Source: Citrus sinensis
Lineage: Eukaryota > Streptophyta > Magnoliopsida > Sapindales > Rutaceae
Direction of reading: 5' to 3'
Length of the DNA stretch: 64,000 nt
Assembly (NCBI RefSeq): GCF_022201045.2
Contig: NC_068559.1
Span: forward strand, 21,397,501 to 21,461,500
This document shows positions 23,579 to 35,499 of this stretch, one piece after another. The position numbers were made by a program, and so were the translations under genes. Under the pieces are notes generated by a model that ran no database searches, was not told the DNA's origin, and saw only the letters and a list, made by a program, of their open reading frames with translations. Numbering within the stretch: position 1 is the stretch's first letter; every line of letters begins with the position of its first letter.

Positions 23579-26500
23579 ATGAAGCTATTTGATGCACACT
23601 GTCACCTTCAAGACCCAAGAATCTTTCACAAAGCACCTCAATTGATTGCCACCACGGTGAATTCTGGAGTACTTCATTTTGCTGTAAATGGCGTCTCCGA
23701 GGTAAGTGCTCATGGGTTTTCTTCTCTTCTTTTTTTCTTTTTTTTGAGGTTCCGGGCGGCGGGGGGGTGTTGGTGGTGGGCGTTGATGGGGTTGCGCTAC
23801 AACTTATTTCTTATCATTCATTTTATGAATTATTTTCTTGTCATTGCAGGAAGATTGGAACTTGGTTAAAGATATGAGTGAACGCCATCCTTCTGTAATC
23901 CCCTGCTTCGGAGTTCATCCATGGTAAGAACTGAGAACACTCCTACTCGTTCTTATTGAGTTCTTGAAATATATTACTGATGGGCTTGATAAATATTTGT
24001 ATATTATGGATTGGGTTTGTTTCATTTTTAGGTTTGTTCAAGAGAGGACTCCCAACTGGTTTAGTACTCTTAAGGAATTCTTTGAGACCACTCCTGCTGC
24101 TGCTGTTGGAGAGGTTAGATTCTTTTAGGTTTTAGGCTGCAATTTTTCTCTTTCCTTTTAATTTTTTTTTTTTTTTTGGGGGTTTCCCAACAATGGGAAT
24201 ATATTTGTACTTCGAACCTTTCTTGAAAACTAGAGTGAAATGTAGTTCCTGTAACTCTGATGGGCGAAATTATCGCATGTTTTTAAGGTTTTTTTTCCCC
24301 TTAGTTTCGGGAATTTAAGAAATGAAATGACAAGAAGGAAAATATAAGTGTGTATTCTATGTACTTTTGAAATTTTGGAAATGTGTGAAATTATCATGTT
24401 TGAGACCACATCTAACAGAAACATGCATATGAACTTCTGCAGATTGGTTTAGACAAAGGTTCAAAGGGAAGGGAGATTGACTTTATGGATCAGGTTTTAC
24501 TATCCTTGCCTTTCCTTGCTTGATTTATACGTAACTTGTTACTGCGAACAAGCAACAATAATGATCTTTTTTTCTTTTTTCTTTTTTTGTGGGAATAATT
24601 CATTTCAATCTCTGGTGATGTCAAATGGAATTGGAAACCTAAATCTACTTGTTCCACTGCAACCTTAATCTTAGAATTTCTTTAGCATTCGTTATTCTGT
24701 TGATTATTTTCCATCATGAAGGCCGCACTGGGAGTATACCAATTTATTTTATATATACACTGAGTTAACTTTTCTTTCGTATGACAATCTTGGTAGTCGA
24801 AGCAATGTTCTGACAAGATTGTGTCTTTACACTAAACAAGAATACCTTATGGTTTTGTTATTTCAGTAGTGAGTTCCTTTCTCAATCCTATCACATGTTG
24901 CAGTGGCCTTCTTAAATGGCCTAAATCGTATTTTTATAATTCATGTTTTTCTCTTAGACTTTGACCTGTTTGCATATGCCAAAGAAACACATAAATCTAA
25001 ATAATGTATAAGACATATATCTATGTATAATTAACAATATACTGTTTCTCAAAATATGTAAATAATATACTTTTTTTTTCAATTATTTAATTCTCAGACT
25101 TAGATAAATCCTGAATTTTCTTTTGTACACATGGTAAATCCTGAATTTTCTTTTGTACACATGGTGTTTTCTCATTCCAGGTTGGAGTATTCAGGCAACA
25201 GCTTGAACTGGCAAAAGAGTTGAAAAGACCAGCATCCATACACTGTGTTCGTGCATTTGGTGATCTGCTTGAGATAATGAAGTATGTTCTTTTTATGTTT
25301 CTATTTTCACTTAAATATTTTTATCCCAAAGTATTATAGAATGGACAATTGAAAATTATCCATTCTTGCTTCTTGGTTGAAATGGAAATTTTAGCAAGTT
25401 TAATATGGATTTGAATTGTTTTGTGTTCCAGCATTCGTGAATAAGATTGTTCAAAAGGGCTTTAGCCTTTTATTCTTTGTGCTACGCCACATGCTAATAC
25501 ATATAATCATTAAGTCATTCTGTTTATTCTTAGGCAAGCTTCTCTGTGAACCTTTTCAGGCAGCCAAATGTGATCAACCCTGCTATATTCTTAGTTTTTC
25601 TAGAGCTTCCCTTTCTAAGTTTGATGTTTTGCACAAATTCTGTGATGCTTATAGTTTCAAACATCTTTGAGAAGCCAGGAAACATGTAGTGCACAAGGTT
25701 TCTTTGTTTCTCTGCAGTACTAGTCTTGATGAAGGTTTTATGTGTTGGAGACTATAAATATGTACATATAACAAGATAATCGTATTAAAGTAGATCTTTT
25801 GGAGATTATATTGGTGTTCAGTGGGAGGATCATATTTGGAAACAAGTTTTTTCCTTTATAAATACGTCCGGTTGAACAATGGGCCAAGATTTACCACGAG
25901 GATTGGAACTCTCTTTCTTGGTGGCAACTGTTCAGTAGATGTTTGTAGTTAACCTGAAAAGCCACAATCTCTTCAAGTCATTGGGTGTGAAGGGATCATG
26001 GTTACTTAAACAGACAAGATGAATTAGAGGACCCTCTTAAGTTTTTTTTGACAAGTGAAGCTCCAAAAAAGTTTCCAATTGTCCATGGTTACTAAATCTA
26101 AGATGCATGTCACTCTGCTCAGATTTGTAGCTTAAAATGGATTACTCTTGACTCTCCAGATAGAACAACAGAAGAAAACATAGCATCTGTACAACTCTTT
26201 TGTTAATTAACCTCAGATGAATGTATCCACTATGCTATCTTCCATAAATAGCATGTTACAGTTCACCATGAAGTATGTGAATCAAGGTCTTTGATTTGCT
26301 TTTTGCAAGTATTTCTTTATGGTTTAACATCTCTTTTTCACACCATACCTTTACTACAATTGTGCTACTTGATACTGCCCTCTGGAGTGATGGCAAGAGG
26401 GCTAGTTCCCGAAAATGCTCATTCTGCTGTGGTTGGGGCTTACAATTCACCTTGTGTCCTGTTTATTGGATATTTTAAGTTTGGGCCACCACTTGCTTCT

Positions 26501-27388
26501 TAATGGCTTAATAGGCATGATGTATATTATTTACGTGCATTCTTACTATAACATTTTGTTTCCTCAGATCTGTGGGGCCTTTCCCTGATGGTGTCATTAT
26601 TCATTCTTACCTGGGTTCTGCCGAGATGGTTCCTGAATTATCAAAGCTTGGCGCATACTTTTCATTCTCTGGATTTCTCATGTCCATGAAAGCACAAAAG
26701 GCAAAGAAAATGTTGAAAGTGGTAACATCAGTCACTGTCGGTTGTCTCTAAAATATTTTGAACTCTTTGGCATACTTAATTTCAAGCTTCTATTAGGTGC
26801 CTTCAGAAAGGATTCTATTGGAGACAGATGCACCTGATGCATTGCCAAAGGCAGAGTTAAATTCTCTCTTCTTGGTTGATGGAGACCCTTCCCTCCCTCA
26901 AGAGCTTTCTGCAAAGGAAGAGCATTCACCAAATGTTGGTAGTGCATCTGATAACCAGTTCCATGCTTCAAAAGATTCATCAACACTGCCAAGAGAAACA
27001 CTTAATCACCCGGCAAACATCCATAACGTATGTTTCTTTGACTCTTGATCGATATTTCCTTAGCATTACATGAATAAATTTCTGACCTTTTACTTTCTCC
27101 ACAATGCATTGTTTTGTTATTTTTGCTCTTCCCCTTTTCGACTGTATCTGGGTAATTTTCTCATAATAATTCCCATATCCGTCAGACAGGACACGCTTTT
27201 AGATCATGCTGGAGGAATTGTAACTCTATGCTTTAACATGTAACAAATCTTAATGACTTTGGTTTCAGGTTCTTGATTATGTGGCATCCTTGCTTGACAT
27301 GACTAAAGAAGAACTTGCAGAACTAAGCTACAGAAATGCAATTCGCTTATTCTCTTATGAAGGTTCAAAAATACTAACAGAAAAGTAG
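23579..27388 (+). CDS. TatD-related metal-dependent deoxyribonuclease
   Basis: Eight exons: 23579-23701, 23850-23923, 24032-24113, 24443-24493, 25181-25281, 26568-26721, 26797-27027, 27269-27388, giving 311 residues. All introns are GT-AG and phases match. The metal-binding residues of the TatD/amidohydrolase fold are present: H-x-H in DAHCHLQD (His7, His9), Glu93 in GEIGLDKG, His131 in SIHCVRA, His156 in IIHSY and Asp206 in ETDAPD. The family cuts DNA, with roles in repair and DNA breakdown during cell death. Residues about 207-272 (exon 7) form a family-variable loop rich in S and E. The ATG is the first in the mRNA frame and begins the conserved strand. Family assignment is very secure. 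The in vivo substrate in plants is not. Confidence 0.95.
25106..25165 (+). repeat. Perfect 30-bp tandem duplication in TatD intron 4
   Basis: The 30-bp unit starting AAATCCTGAATTTTC occurs twice head to tail (25106-25135, 25136-25165), ending 15 bp before the splice acceptor of exon 5. No effect on the reading frame. Confidence 0.9.
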
Positions 27389-28364
27389 TCCATTTCAGCA
27401 CTCCTGGAAAGAAACTGGAGTTCAATACTTTGGCACCAGCCTTGTATATAAATGAATGCGGAAATGCAAGTCTTGTAATCCTTGTTAACTTCTTGTAGAG
27501 TAGCCTGCTACTGTTCTTGAAGATTTTTGTGCCAGAAAAGAATTAGTAAAATATGATGGGTATGGCTACAGCTATCCCTTCATTATCTTACTATACAGGG
27601 ATCGTTTTTCTGAACGTCAACGATTTGATCATCTGGAGAGATAAAGTTACGATTCAACCATTCTTCGGTTATATTTCCTATAAACATGAGATCATGAGTC
27701 AAAACTTCATCATATACAAAAGAATTATATTTCTATTTTTCTTATTGTTATATTTTATTTGTATGAAAAAAGAATATAAAAAAACAAATTGTTACAAAGG
27801 ACTACATATTAATTCTACATTCATAAATTCTCACTTTTCCATTCGGCAATTTCTTTCTCCATTTGCGTCAAAATAATTTTCTTTTTTAAAGGTTTAAATT
27901 GAGTCAAGTTGCGTTTAAAAGAAAAAGAGTTTGTATTTATGGGGTGTCAAAAGGATAAATTATATGAGGTTAAAGTGATATACTATACACAGGTCAATGA
28001 AATTTAAATATATATTTTTTTTAATTCAATCAGAATCCTAATTGAGATACGAAAGGAAGGTGGCACAAAAAATCTCATAAAATTAGGAGAATCTGATTTT
28101 TTGAACGTTGGTGGTTTTGTTTTGAAAGTTTCACACTGACCTCACTGGTATATCTCACTCTTTATGAGTAAAATGAATTAACAAAAATGACTTTGCGGTC
28201 TCTCTGATCCTATCGTGTGAGTTGTCTTCACTTTCTATTACTTACGAACACCCAACTTATTAAAGATCCATGATTATATTGTCATAGTGCTTCTCTGCTT
28301 CATTCTTCTTTTATGATATTGATGATCACAGTCACAGTGACAGATTGTTTAATTTGGCATATGT
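27389..28364 (+). other. TatD 3' UTR and spacer before the NRL gene
   Basis: 27389 to roughly 27560 is the probable TatD 3' UTR. The remainder is the upstream region of the plus-strand BTB/NPH3 gene, with no other ORF that looks real. The right end runs into a TA/CA microsatellite. Confidence 0.4.
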
Positions 28365-28365
28365 G

Positions 28366-28402
<37 letters not shown>

Positions 28403-28498
28403 GCACACATATATATTTCATCAACAGGTTCTTACCATTATGGAGTGCTCAATTCATTAGTTTAAACTTTTAGAATCTGATTAGTGCCCAACTTAGTT

Positions 28499-28548
<50 letters not shown>

Positions 28549-28627
28549 TATATATTTCATCAACAGGTTCTTACCATTATGGAGTGCTCAATTCATTAGT
28601 TTAAACTTTTAGAATCTGATTAGTGCC
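28365..28627 (+). repeat. Tandem duplication with TA/CA microsatellite upstream of NRL gene
   Basis: A (TA)n(CA)n tract followed by about 90 bp of unique sequence (beginning TTTCATCAACAGGTTCTTAC and ending TTAGTGCC) is present twice, at 28365-28488 and 28500-28627. The unique parts look identical and only the CA run differs in length. It lies 145-400 bp upstream of the NRL start codon, in the promoter or leader. Confidence 0.9.
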
Positions 28628-28771
28628 GTCTTCTTATCTGTTTGTTTGTTTGTTTAGTGTAACATATGATGCATAAATTTTATCTTTTTAAATGGGGTGA
28701 CTCCTAAAATTGATATCTTACTGCTGTTTTCTGGCATTATCAGAGTAAGAAACATCAACAGGAGTCGAAAT

Positions 28772-30667
28772 ATGGCCAATAGGCAAAGCACAAGGTAATA
28801 AACTATTTCTTCCCACACCCTTTTAGTTTTAGATTTTGAAAAGGTTGAGTTGTTTTACAAATTTGCTGGGTCATTTCAGGTTGCCAAAGTCTACAACCTT
28901 GACTGATGTGCAGCTCTATGTTAACGGCTTGCCTTTCATTTTGGACAGAGTGAGGAATAAGATTCCCTTCATTTTGTTTGTTTAAGTTGACACTTTGTCG
29001 TTTCAAAGTTTAAATATAATTGTTTCACAAATGCGTAGGAACTCCTTGCTTCAAAATCGGCCAAGGTTGCTGCTATACTGGATGAGAATCCCAATCAAGA
29101 CCTCTCTTATTTCCTCCGAGACATTTCACCTGATACTGAAACTTTTGAGCTTGTTCTAAGATTCTGCCACGGCTTTGAACCCCAGATCTCCACTGAAAAT
29201 GTGATACCCATCATTGGCCTCGCTGACTACTTGGAGATGACTGAAGCTCACTGCAGAAACAATCTGTTGAGGAGGGCTCTCATCTTCTTTGAACAGGAAG
29301 TTCTCCCCAGCTGGAATGAAACCATTAAGGCTCTCCGAGTAGCAGATGATTTCCTTCAACAGGCTGTACAGCTTGGCCTGGTTGATGCCTGTTTTAGGTC
29401 TCTCATTGAGAAGGCGGTGGCTGATCCCCACCTTCTCGGGGCTCCGATGAAGAATTTGAGTTGTGATGAAGATAGTGAGGACGCTGATGATGCATATAGG
29501 CCAAACGCGAGGAGAAAGCTCTTCGTTATTGATTGGAAATCAGAGGATTTAACCGTACTGTCTCTTCAGCTTTTCGATGCCATCATTCGTTCAATGAATC
29601 AGCATGGGGTGCCCCCAGAGTTTGTGGCCTCATCCGTTTGTCAGTACACAAAAAGATGGGTTCTATCAAGCACCGTTGGAGATGAAACAGTGTCAATTTA
29701 CAAGAGGAAAACTCAGAGGGATGTACTTGAAGCCGTGGAAAAGCTCTTGCCTTATGAAAGAGGACTCGTTCCGTGCACATTGTTGTTTGAAATGCTTCGA
29801 TACGCAATTGTTTTGGAAGCTAGCTCTGATTGCAGAACTGGATTTGAGATCAGAATTGGGAAACAGCTTGATCAGGCAACAGTAAGAGACCTCCTAATTC
29901 CATCTCAAGGCTATGCTAAAGAAGTTCAATATGATATCGAGTGTTTGAGGAGGATTTTGAGGAATTTCTGTGGCAGCTATTCTCCTTCATCTCAGTTTCC
30001 AGGATACATCAAAGTGGCAGAGCTGATTGAGAAATTCTTAGCAGAGATTGCGGCTGACATAGATTTGAAGGTGAATACGTTTCTTTCCATTGTGGAAATG
30101 TCAGCTGAAGTGCCCACAGTGACACAAAGAAACTCTGATGGAATTTACATGGCTATTGATATATACTTCCACAAGCACAGATACTTAACTGAATCAGAAA
30201 GAGAACAAGTATGTAGAGTTTTAGACTGCCGCAAGCTGTCCCTGGAAGCCTGCGAGCACGCGGCAAGAAATGAAAGATTGCCGTTGAGGGTGGTGGTGCA
30301 AGCATTGTTTGCGGCACAGTTGCACATAAGAGATACAATCACTAGAGAGGTGGCATTGTTTCCTGATGATAAAATGATCGTCAAGGAAGAAATGGAGGAG
30401 GAGGTGGTGGCGGAAGATGAAGCAATGGTGATTAAAGAAATGAAGATAATGAGCAACAAGGTGATGGAGCTTGAAAGAGAGTGCCTTGTGATGAGGAAAG
30501 AACTTCAGAAGAGTTGCAGCTTGCAGCAACATAATAATCATAATGATAAAAATAAACAGAAAAATGAGAAGCCTAGCATGTGGAAAGAGATGAAGAGGAA
30601 ATTTGGGTGCATTACTTCAATTCATGATTGTAATTGTCAAGTCAAGAAGAAGAAGGTGCATCCATGA
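28772..30667 (+). CDS. BTB/POZ NPH3 family protein (NRL, At3g19850-like)
   Basis: Three exons (28772-28794, 28880-28949, 29039-30667) encode 573 residues. A BTB/POZ domain spans about residues 16-115 (TDVQLYVNGLPF through the FCHG segment). The NPH3 domain starts at about residue 196 (IDWKSEDLTVLSLQLF) and holds the hallmark DCRKLSLEAC near 426 and ERLPLRVVVQALF after it. The C-terminus is acidic then coiled-coil (about 500-550), ending in a Lys-rich tail. NRL proteins act as adaptors for CUL3 ubiquitin ligases and in blue-light, auxin-transport or PIN signalling at the plasma membrane. The family's phosphorylatable C-terminal R-x-S motif was not identified here. The first exon holds only seven full codons plus two bases. 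Its ATG was chosen because it joins the BTB domain in frame. Confidence 0.9.
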
Positions 30668-31246
30668 TTTGGAGTTTGAATTTTTATGTTATAATCGTAA
30701 ATTCGTAATGATTTTGCACCACTTAATTTGATTTTATATATATATGATTTGGCTTGTCTCATTCTTCTAGATTGTTCATTTACATGTCACTCTCAAATCT
30801 CAATTCATATGCATTGACGATAAATTTTTCACTTGTAAAAGAGTTGCTTAGTTATATCGACGAATTATTTATGATCAATTAATATTGCGTGATTGTCTTT
30901 GGAAAAATATGATAAATAAATATATAACATTGTGTAATATGTTAGCCAATGTTCCACGTAAATTTTTATTATCTATATCATCTTTCTAAATTTAGTGAAA
31001 GATGATCTTATTGAATTTTGAAATATTACTTGAGCTATTAGGTAAGCTATCAATAGAGCCAATTAAGATATTGGAGGATATTAAAATTAATAATACAATA
31101 ATGAGATTTTTTAAAAATGAATTTAATTGTTCTACTAAAAAAATGGTTTTATTATTGGAATGAACGTTTTAAATGGTGTTGCTCGACAATATCTGCTAGT
31201 ACTTGCTTAATGATGGTACCTAATATGGATTTTGAAGATTGGTATA
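30668..31246 (+). other. NRL 3' UTR and AT-rich spacer
   Basis: Probable 3' UTR just after the stop, with a TATATATATA run at about 30735. Beyond that nothing is seen. Confidence 0.4.
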
Positions 31247-31255
31247 ATTGAGTTA

Positions 31256-31406
31256 GGGTCCGGCTATGTTGCAACTGTGGTACCGTGCCACAGTTGCAAC
31301 TAGTCATTGGATTCACTTGGATGAAGGGTGCAATAGTGAATTCAAGTGGATCTAATGGTTGGTTGCAACTGTGGCACGATACCACAATTGCAACATAGCT
31401 AAGTCC
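31256..31406. mobile_element. Small foldback MULE-like MITE
   Basis: 151 bp, nearly all inverted repeat: left end GGGTCCGGCTATGTTGCAAC, right end reverse complemented GGACTTAGCTATGTTGCAAT. Flanked by a perfect 9-bp duplication ATTGAGTTA (31247-31255, 31407-31415). The first arm also contains a local palindrome GTTGCAACTGTGG...CCACAGTTGCAAC. Its termini match the larger element that follows. Confidence 0.8.
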
Positions 31407-31476
31407 ATTGAGTTAAGAGATGTTTTTTTTATTTATTTAAAATTTTAACTTCTCTTACTCCGCTTGTAGAACTAAG

Positions 31477-32451
31477 GGGTTCATCTATGTTGCAACGGTT
31501 GTACCAAACCTCCGCTTTTGTTTTTTGTGATTTAACTAATGTTAAATTTCATTAAGCACCTTATACTCCCTTTTTATTCATAAGATATCAAGAAATATTA
31601 TAGTATTTTCCACTCACATACACTGATAAAATTCTATTGAGTCGGCTTACACTCTTTATTTATTATTTTTTATAAATATTAAAGTATTTATTTGTTTACA
31701 TCCAAGATGTATTAATAACCAAAAACACTAATATAAACAAAAAGACGACAATACCCTTAAATTTCTCTTTCCTCTCACTTTCGTCTCCATCATCATCACT
31801 CTTCACCTTCATCTTCCTCCATCATTATCATCTTCTCCTACATCTTCGCATATTTTAAGAAGAAGAAAATATTATTTTACTTTTAGAATTAAAATGCAAA
31901 ACCCACAAAAAGAAGAAGAATACGATACTATTATGCTTTCGGATCCAAAATCAACAAAATTCCTAAAAAGAAAAAGAAGATACTATTGTATTTTTCGATC
32001 CAAAATCAGCAAAATCCCAAAAAAAAAAAAAAAAAACATGATCTTGAGGTTCAAACTAACATCAATAAACCCACTTCATGTTTCTTAACATAAATTATTT
32101 CTAGCCTCAAAAAAGCCGCACTACCAAAGAGCTAGCTTTATTCCAAAGTCTACCCATCAAATTCCACTTATCCAATCTCTTTCTCCCTACCTCGACAACA
32201 GTGGACTTTGTTTGCTAAAGTTGTTACCCTTCCATTGTTGCCGTGGCTTTTCATGAGCACAAAAGTACTTGAACTCTACACCTCATCAATTTTCTTCAAC
32301 ATTTGTTAGGAAGGATAATTCTGTCCATCTAAGATTTATAAACAAATTGTGAATGAAAAGAGAACAAGGTGCTGAAGTAAATTTGACAGTAGTTAAATCA
32401 TAAAAGACAAAAGTTGGGGCACTGTATAACTGTTGCAACATAGGCGGATCT
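31477..32451. mobile_element. Larger MULE-like element sharing termini with the 151-bp MITE
   Basis: 975 bp. The left end is GGGTTCATCTATGTTGCAAC and the right end, reverse complemented, is AGATCCGCCTATGTTGCAAC. A 9-bp duplication with one mismatch flanks it: AGAACTAAG at 31468-31476 and AGAACTGAG at 32452-32460. The interior holds a TTC/ATC-rich tract (31760-31850) and a doubled GATCCAAAATCA segment near 31940 and 32000. No coding region recognised. Confidence 0.6.
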
Positions 32452-32595
32452 AGAACTGAGTTGTTACACAACTAAATTGTTACACAAGTCTTGTGTAACT
32501 TCACTATATATATTTTCTTCTTCTCAAAGTGATGGTCAAGTTATTGCATTTATTAAAATGATTACCTCTTTACGAACAATTTGCATAAAATCTTG

Positions 32596-32768
32596 AGAGC
32601 AATGATACAATCACAAATTTTTTTGTACAAATTGATGTAACATCACATATTAGTTGAATGAAAATTACTTATCCTGCATAATTTTTTTTTTTATTTTATA
32701 TTGTCATCCAATCAATAAGATCATTTTCATATTAGTTTATACAAAATTTCTAACCATCACATTACTCA
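32596..32768. mobile_element. Copy of the GAGTGATGATAC MITE family
   Basis: The left arm GAGCAATGATACAATCACAA continues through TTTGTACAAATTGATGTAAC. The right arm, reverse complemented, begins TGAGTAATGTGATGG. It aligns with 38786-38973 and with 63761-63922. No clear target duplication, so boundaries are approximate. Confidence 0.5.
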
Positions 32769-33842
32769 AAAACATTAATTTTTTGTCTCAAATTACAGCA
32801 TACCATCGATCAAATTTCTCAAATTACAGAACTTAAATTTGATTAATACTGTCGAGCAGCATTGTGAACCATACGAATCGTAATTGTGAAGCAGTTACTG
32901 AGGTCAAGAGTAATTTTCATACAAACTATAGCATGTCACGAGCTCCCAATTTTTTACCATCCAAGTTGTTCGTAATATCCAAAATATGTGCAAACCAAAT
33001 TTTCTATTAAAGAGTAAATATATGTATAATTTTAAAAGATAAAAAAAAAAACCCACCGTGCGAAATTTAAAAGATGGGAAATGTATTGCCAAATTTAAAG
33101 GGATCACACAATACAACAGTTACAAGGGAAAGGGTAGAGCTGTAGGTATCAACTTGTTCAATTGGCCGTACCTCAGAACTAAGAGCACAATTGATCTCAA
33201 TTTTGAGGGTTAAAAGTAAAGTGTTACGAACATCAATTGCAAATCTGAAAATTCTGAAAATTTCGAACTGTAATTGACATTTGGAAAATACTTCACTTTA
33301 TCCATTGGAAGCATCTGTTTTCTGATATGGGCTACTATACAGGTTTGTAAAGTGATATAACATTGAAAGAAGTAACAAATCACCATCATTTTGTATCTCA
33401 TCTTTGGTGAATGAAGCTGCCATTTATATCACTAAAAGATCAGAGGAAAAAAAATGAAGGGAAATGAAAATAACAAGCCAACCTTAGCGAAAGCTTCAAA
33501 AAATTTGTGAAAGGACAAACGAGAGCAGCCATTTGCCCCAAGAGATTGTCAATTCAAAACCCAATGCTAATAGGCAACCACCCTCTTCCCTTTAGCTTTT
33601 GCCTCACCGTCCTCTTATCACTCATATGCACACACCATCATCACAAGCATAGAACATAGCATCCAACTCAAATCTTAACCAACAGCAGTGACAAACGAAA
33701 TCGGAAACAAAAAGCTTCTCCTAGACTATTTTTCTCCTAAAAAATCACCAAACCACATCCTAAACCACCACCCAAAAAAAAAAAAAAAGGGGGGGATGGG
33801 GGAACAAAGGAAACAAAGAATACACAAAAACCTAAATTGTAA
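32769..33842. other. Spacer and 3' UTR of the coiled-coil gene
   Basis: The last few hundred bases before 33843 are the likely 3' UTR of the minus-strand gene. A poly-A/poly-G stretch lies at 33775-33795. Otherwise nothing seen. Confidence 0.4.
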
Positions 33843-35499
33843 CTACAAAATATTGGGAAGCTGGGAATCCAGTCTCTGCTGCAGCTCCTTGACTTTCATC
33901 GACAACTCTGTCTTCTGCTCCTTGTAGCTCTGCAACAAGTAGTCTTTCCCGTCTATCACTTCCTTCAATTCGCCGACTTCCTTCCTAAGCATCTCAATTT
34001 TTCCCCCATCTCCCCTACCCTTTTCCAGATTATCGTGATTATTCTCACCATCGATGTACCCATTTGCAAGGCCATTTCTTGCCTCAGTTGGCCAAATTGC
34101 GTGAGTCAGGGGCTTGTCGTTGGTACCCACATGTCCCACACAATGATCTGCAATAGCTTTCCTCAGCCTCTGGACTTCTCTCTCAGAATCAAACAAGTCT
34201 TTGTTTGCAGCATCAAGCTGTGACTGCAAATGAGTAGAGTGCTCAAGCTGAGCATTAAGAGAGTTCTGCAACTCAACAATTTGGTCTTGCATCTCAAGTA
34301 TCATATCATCTCTCCTCTTCAACTGCTGCCTTAGCTTGCATATAACTTCTCGTTTGCTGAAGATATCGGAGCCAGATTCTGAGACACATGGTGAATCAGA
34401 GCAGTTTGAATGATGAAACGGCTTTGGAGGCACCTCAAGACGATCAGGAGATGATGCCCACAAAACCCCATTCTCCTTGCCAAATTCTGGGGCAGGAACT
34501 GTCACAAGTGCAAGAGGAACATCAGTTTCAGACAGAAGCGGGCCATTTGGCGGGTGCTTCATCTCCACCATGCCTTCATTTCCTGTTGCAAAACCAAATA
34601 TCATATAAAACTAAATAAAATATTATAAGAACAACAAATATGTATTATCTTAACAAAGGAGTTCTGTAAAGTAATGCCAAATTAAGCAGGGGAAACAACT
34701 GGCATAGCAACAGCCAACTTATCACACACAAGAAATTCTAGCAGGAAAAAGCATATCATTCTGTATTAGCTAAAATCACGATGAGTACAGTAAGAGAGCA
34801 GAGCTCAAAACTTTCCGGAAAAATCATGTCCTCACTTGGAAAAATCATCCGTTACAAACTTTCCGGGAAAAAAAAAAAAAAGCACTTACTGTCAACACAA
34901 AGCTGAATTCTTAGAACAGCCAGTAACCTCCTGACTAAGAATTATCTGGACCTTGCATTCACACCCCCCCGCCAAAAGTAATTAAGTGGGACAAAAAAAA
35001 AAAGAACTATCAATATGTCAAAAAAGCTATTGCAGGAGCACTAACATTTGCTGTGCTTGATACCAGCAACCTTTAATCAATATACAGTTCAAACTACAAT
35101 AAAACACAGAAGGAATTTCACACCTGAAACGCAGTTGAAGCAACTGCCGTTGTCTTGCGTAAAGGAATACATGTTTGTTTGCAAATGGCGAGCAGGTGAC
35201 CTCCTCCTGCCAGAATGTGTTCCATTTCCTGCATGTACACAACGTATAAATGTTAAAAAAAAAATTATATTACATACAACTTCTTGATGCAATAAACATT
35301 ATCTTACAAGACCTTTCAGAGCATTATTAGCATTTGCCTGTTGTTGCCTTGAGTCAAATGTCTGCTTCAGCTTATAACCGAGGCGAATTGATAACGTACT
35401 TAATAAGGCACCACCAGCAATAAGAATCCAATTTGGCCCCTCACCCTGTATATGCTTGGTCCTCTGGCCCCTAGATGCCCCATCAGTTCTTGGTATCAT
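33843..35499 (-). CDS. Plant-specific membrane-anchored coiled-coil protein, unknown function
   Basis: Three exons (35313-35499, 35124-35228, 33843-34582), each intron interrupting a Gly codon after base 1, give 343 residues. One hydrophobic segment (WILIAGGALLSTLSIRL, residues 24-40) follows a short polar N-terminus. Residues about 172-250 and 285-340 are heptad-like coiled coils rich in E, K, Q and L (for example RQQLKRRDDMILEMQDQIVE). The middle part is Pro/Ser-rich. This suggests a single-pass membrane protein with a coiled-coil tail, perhaps an organelle or vesicle tether. I do not recognise a named family. In exon 1 a stronger-looking donor (CTT then GTAAG) three codons downstream was rejected because it breaks the reading frame into exon 2. 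Confidence 0.8.
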
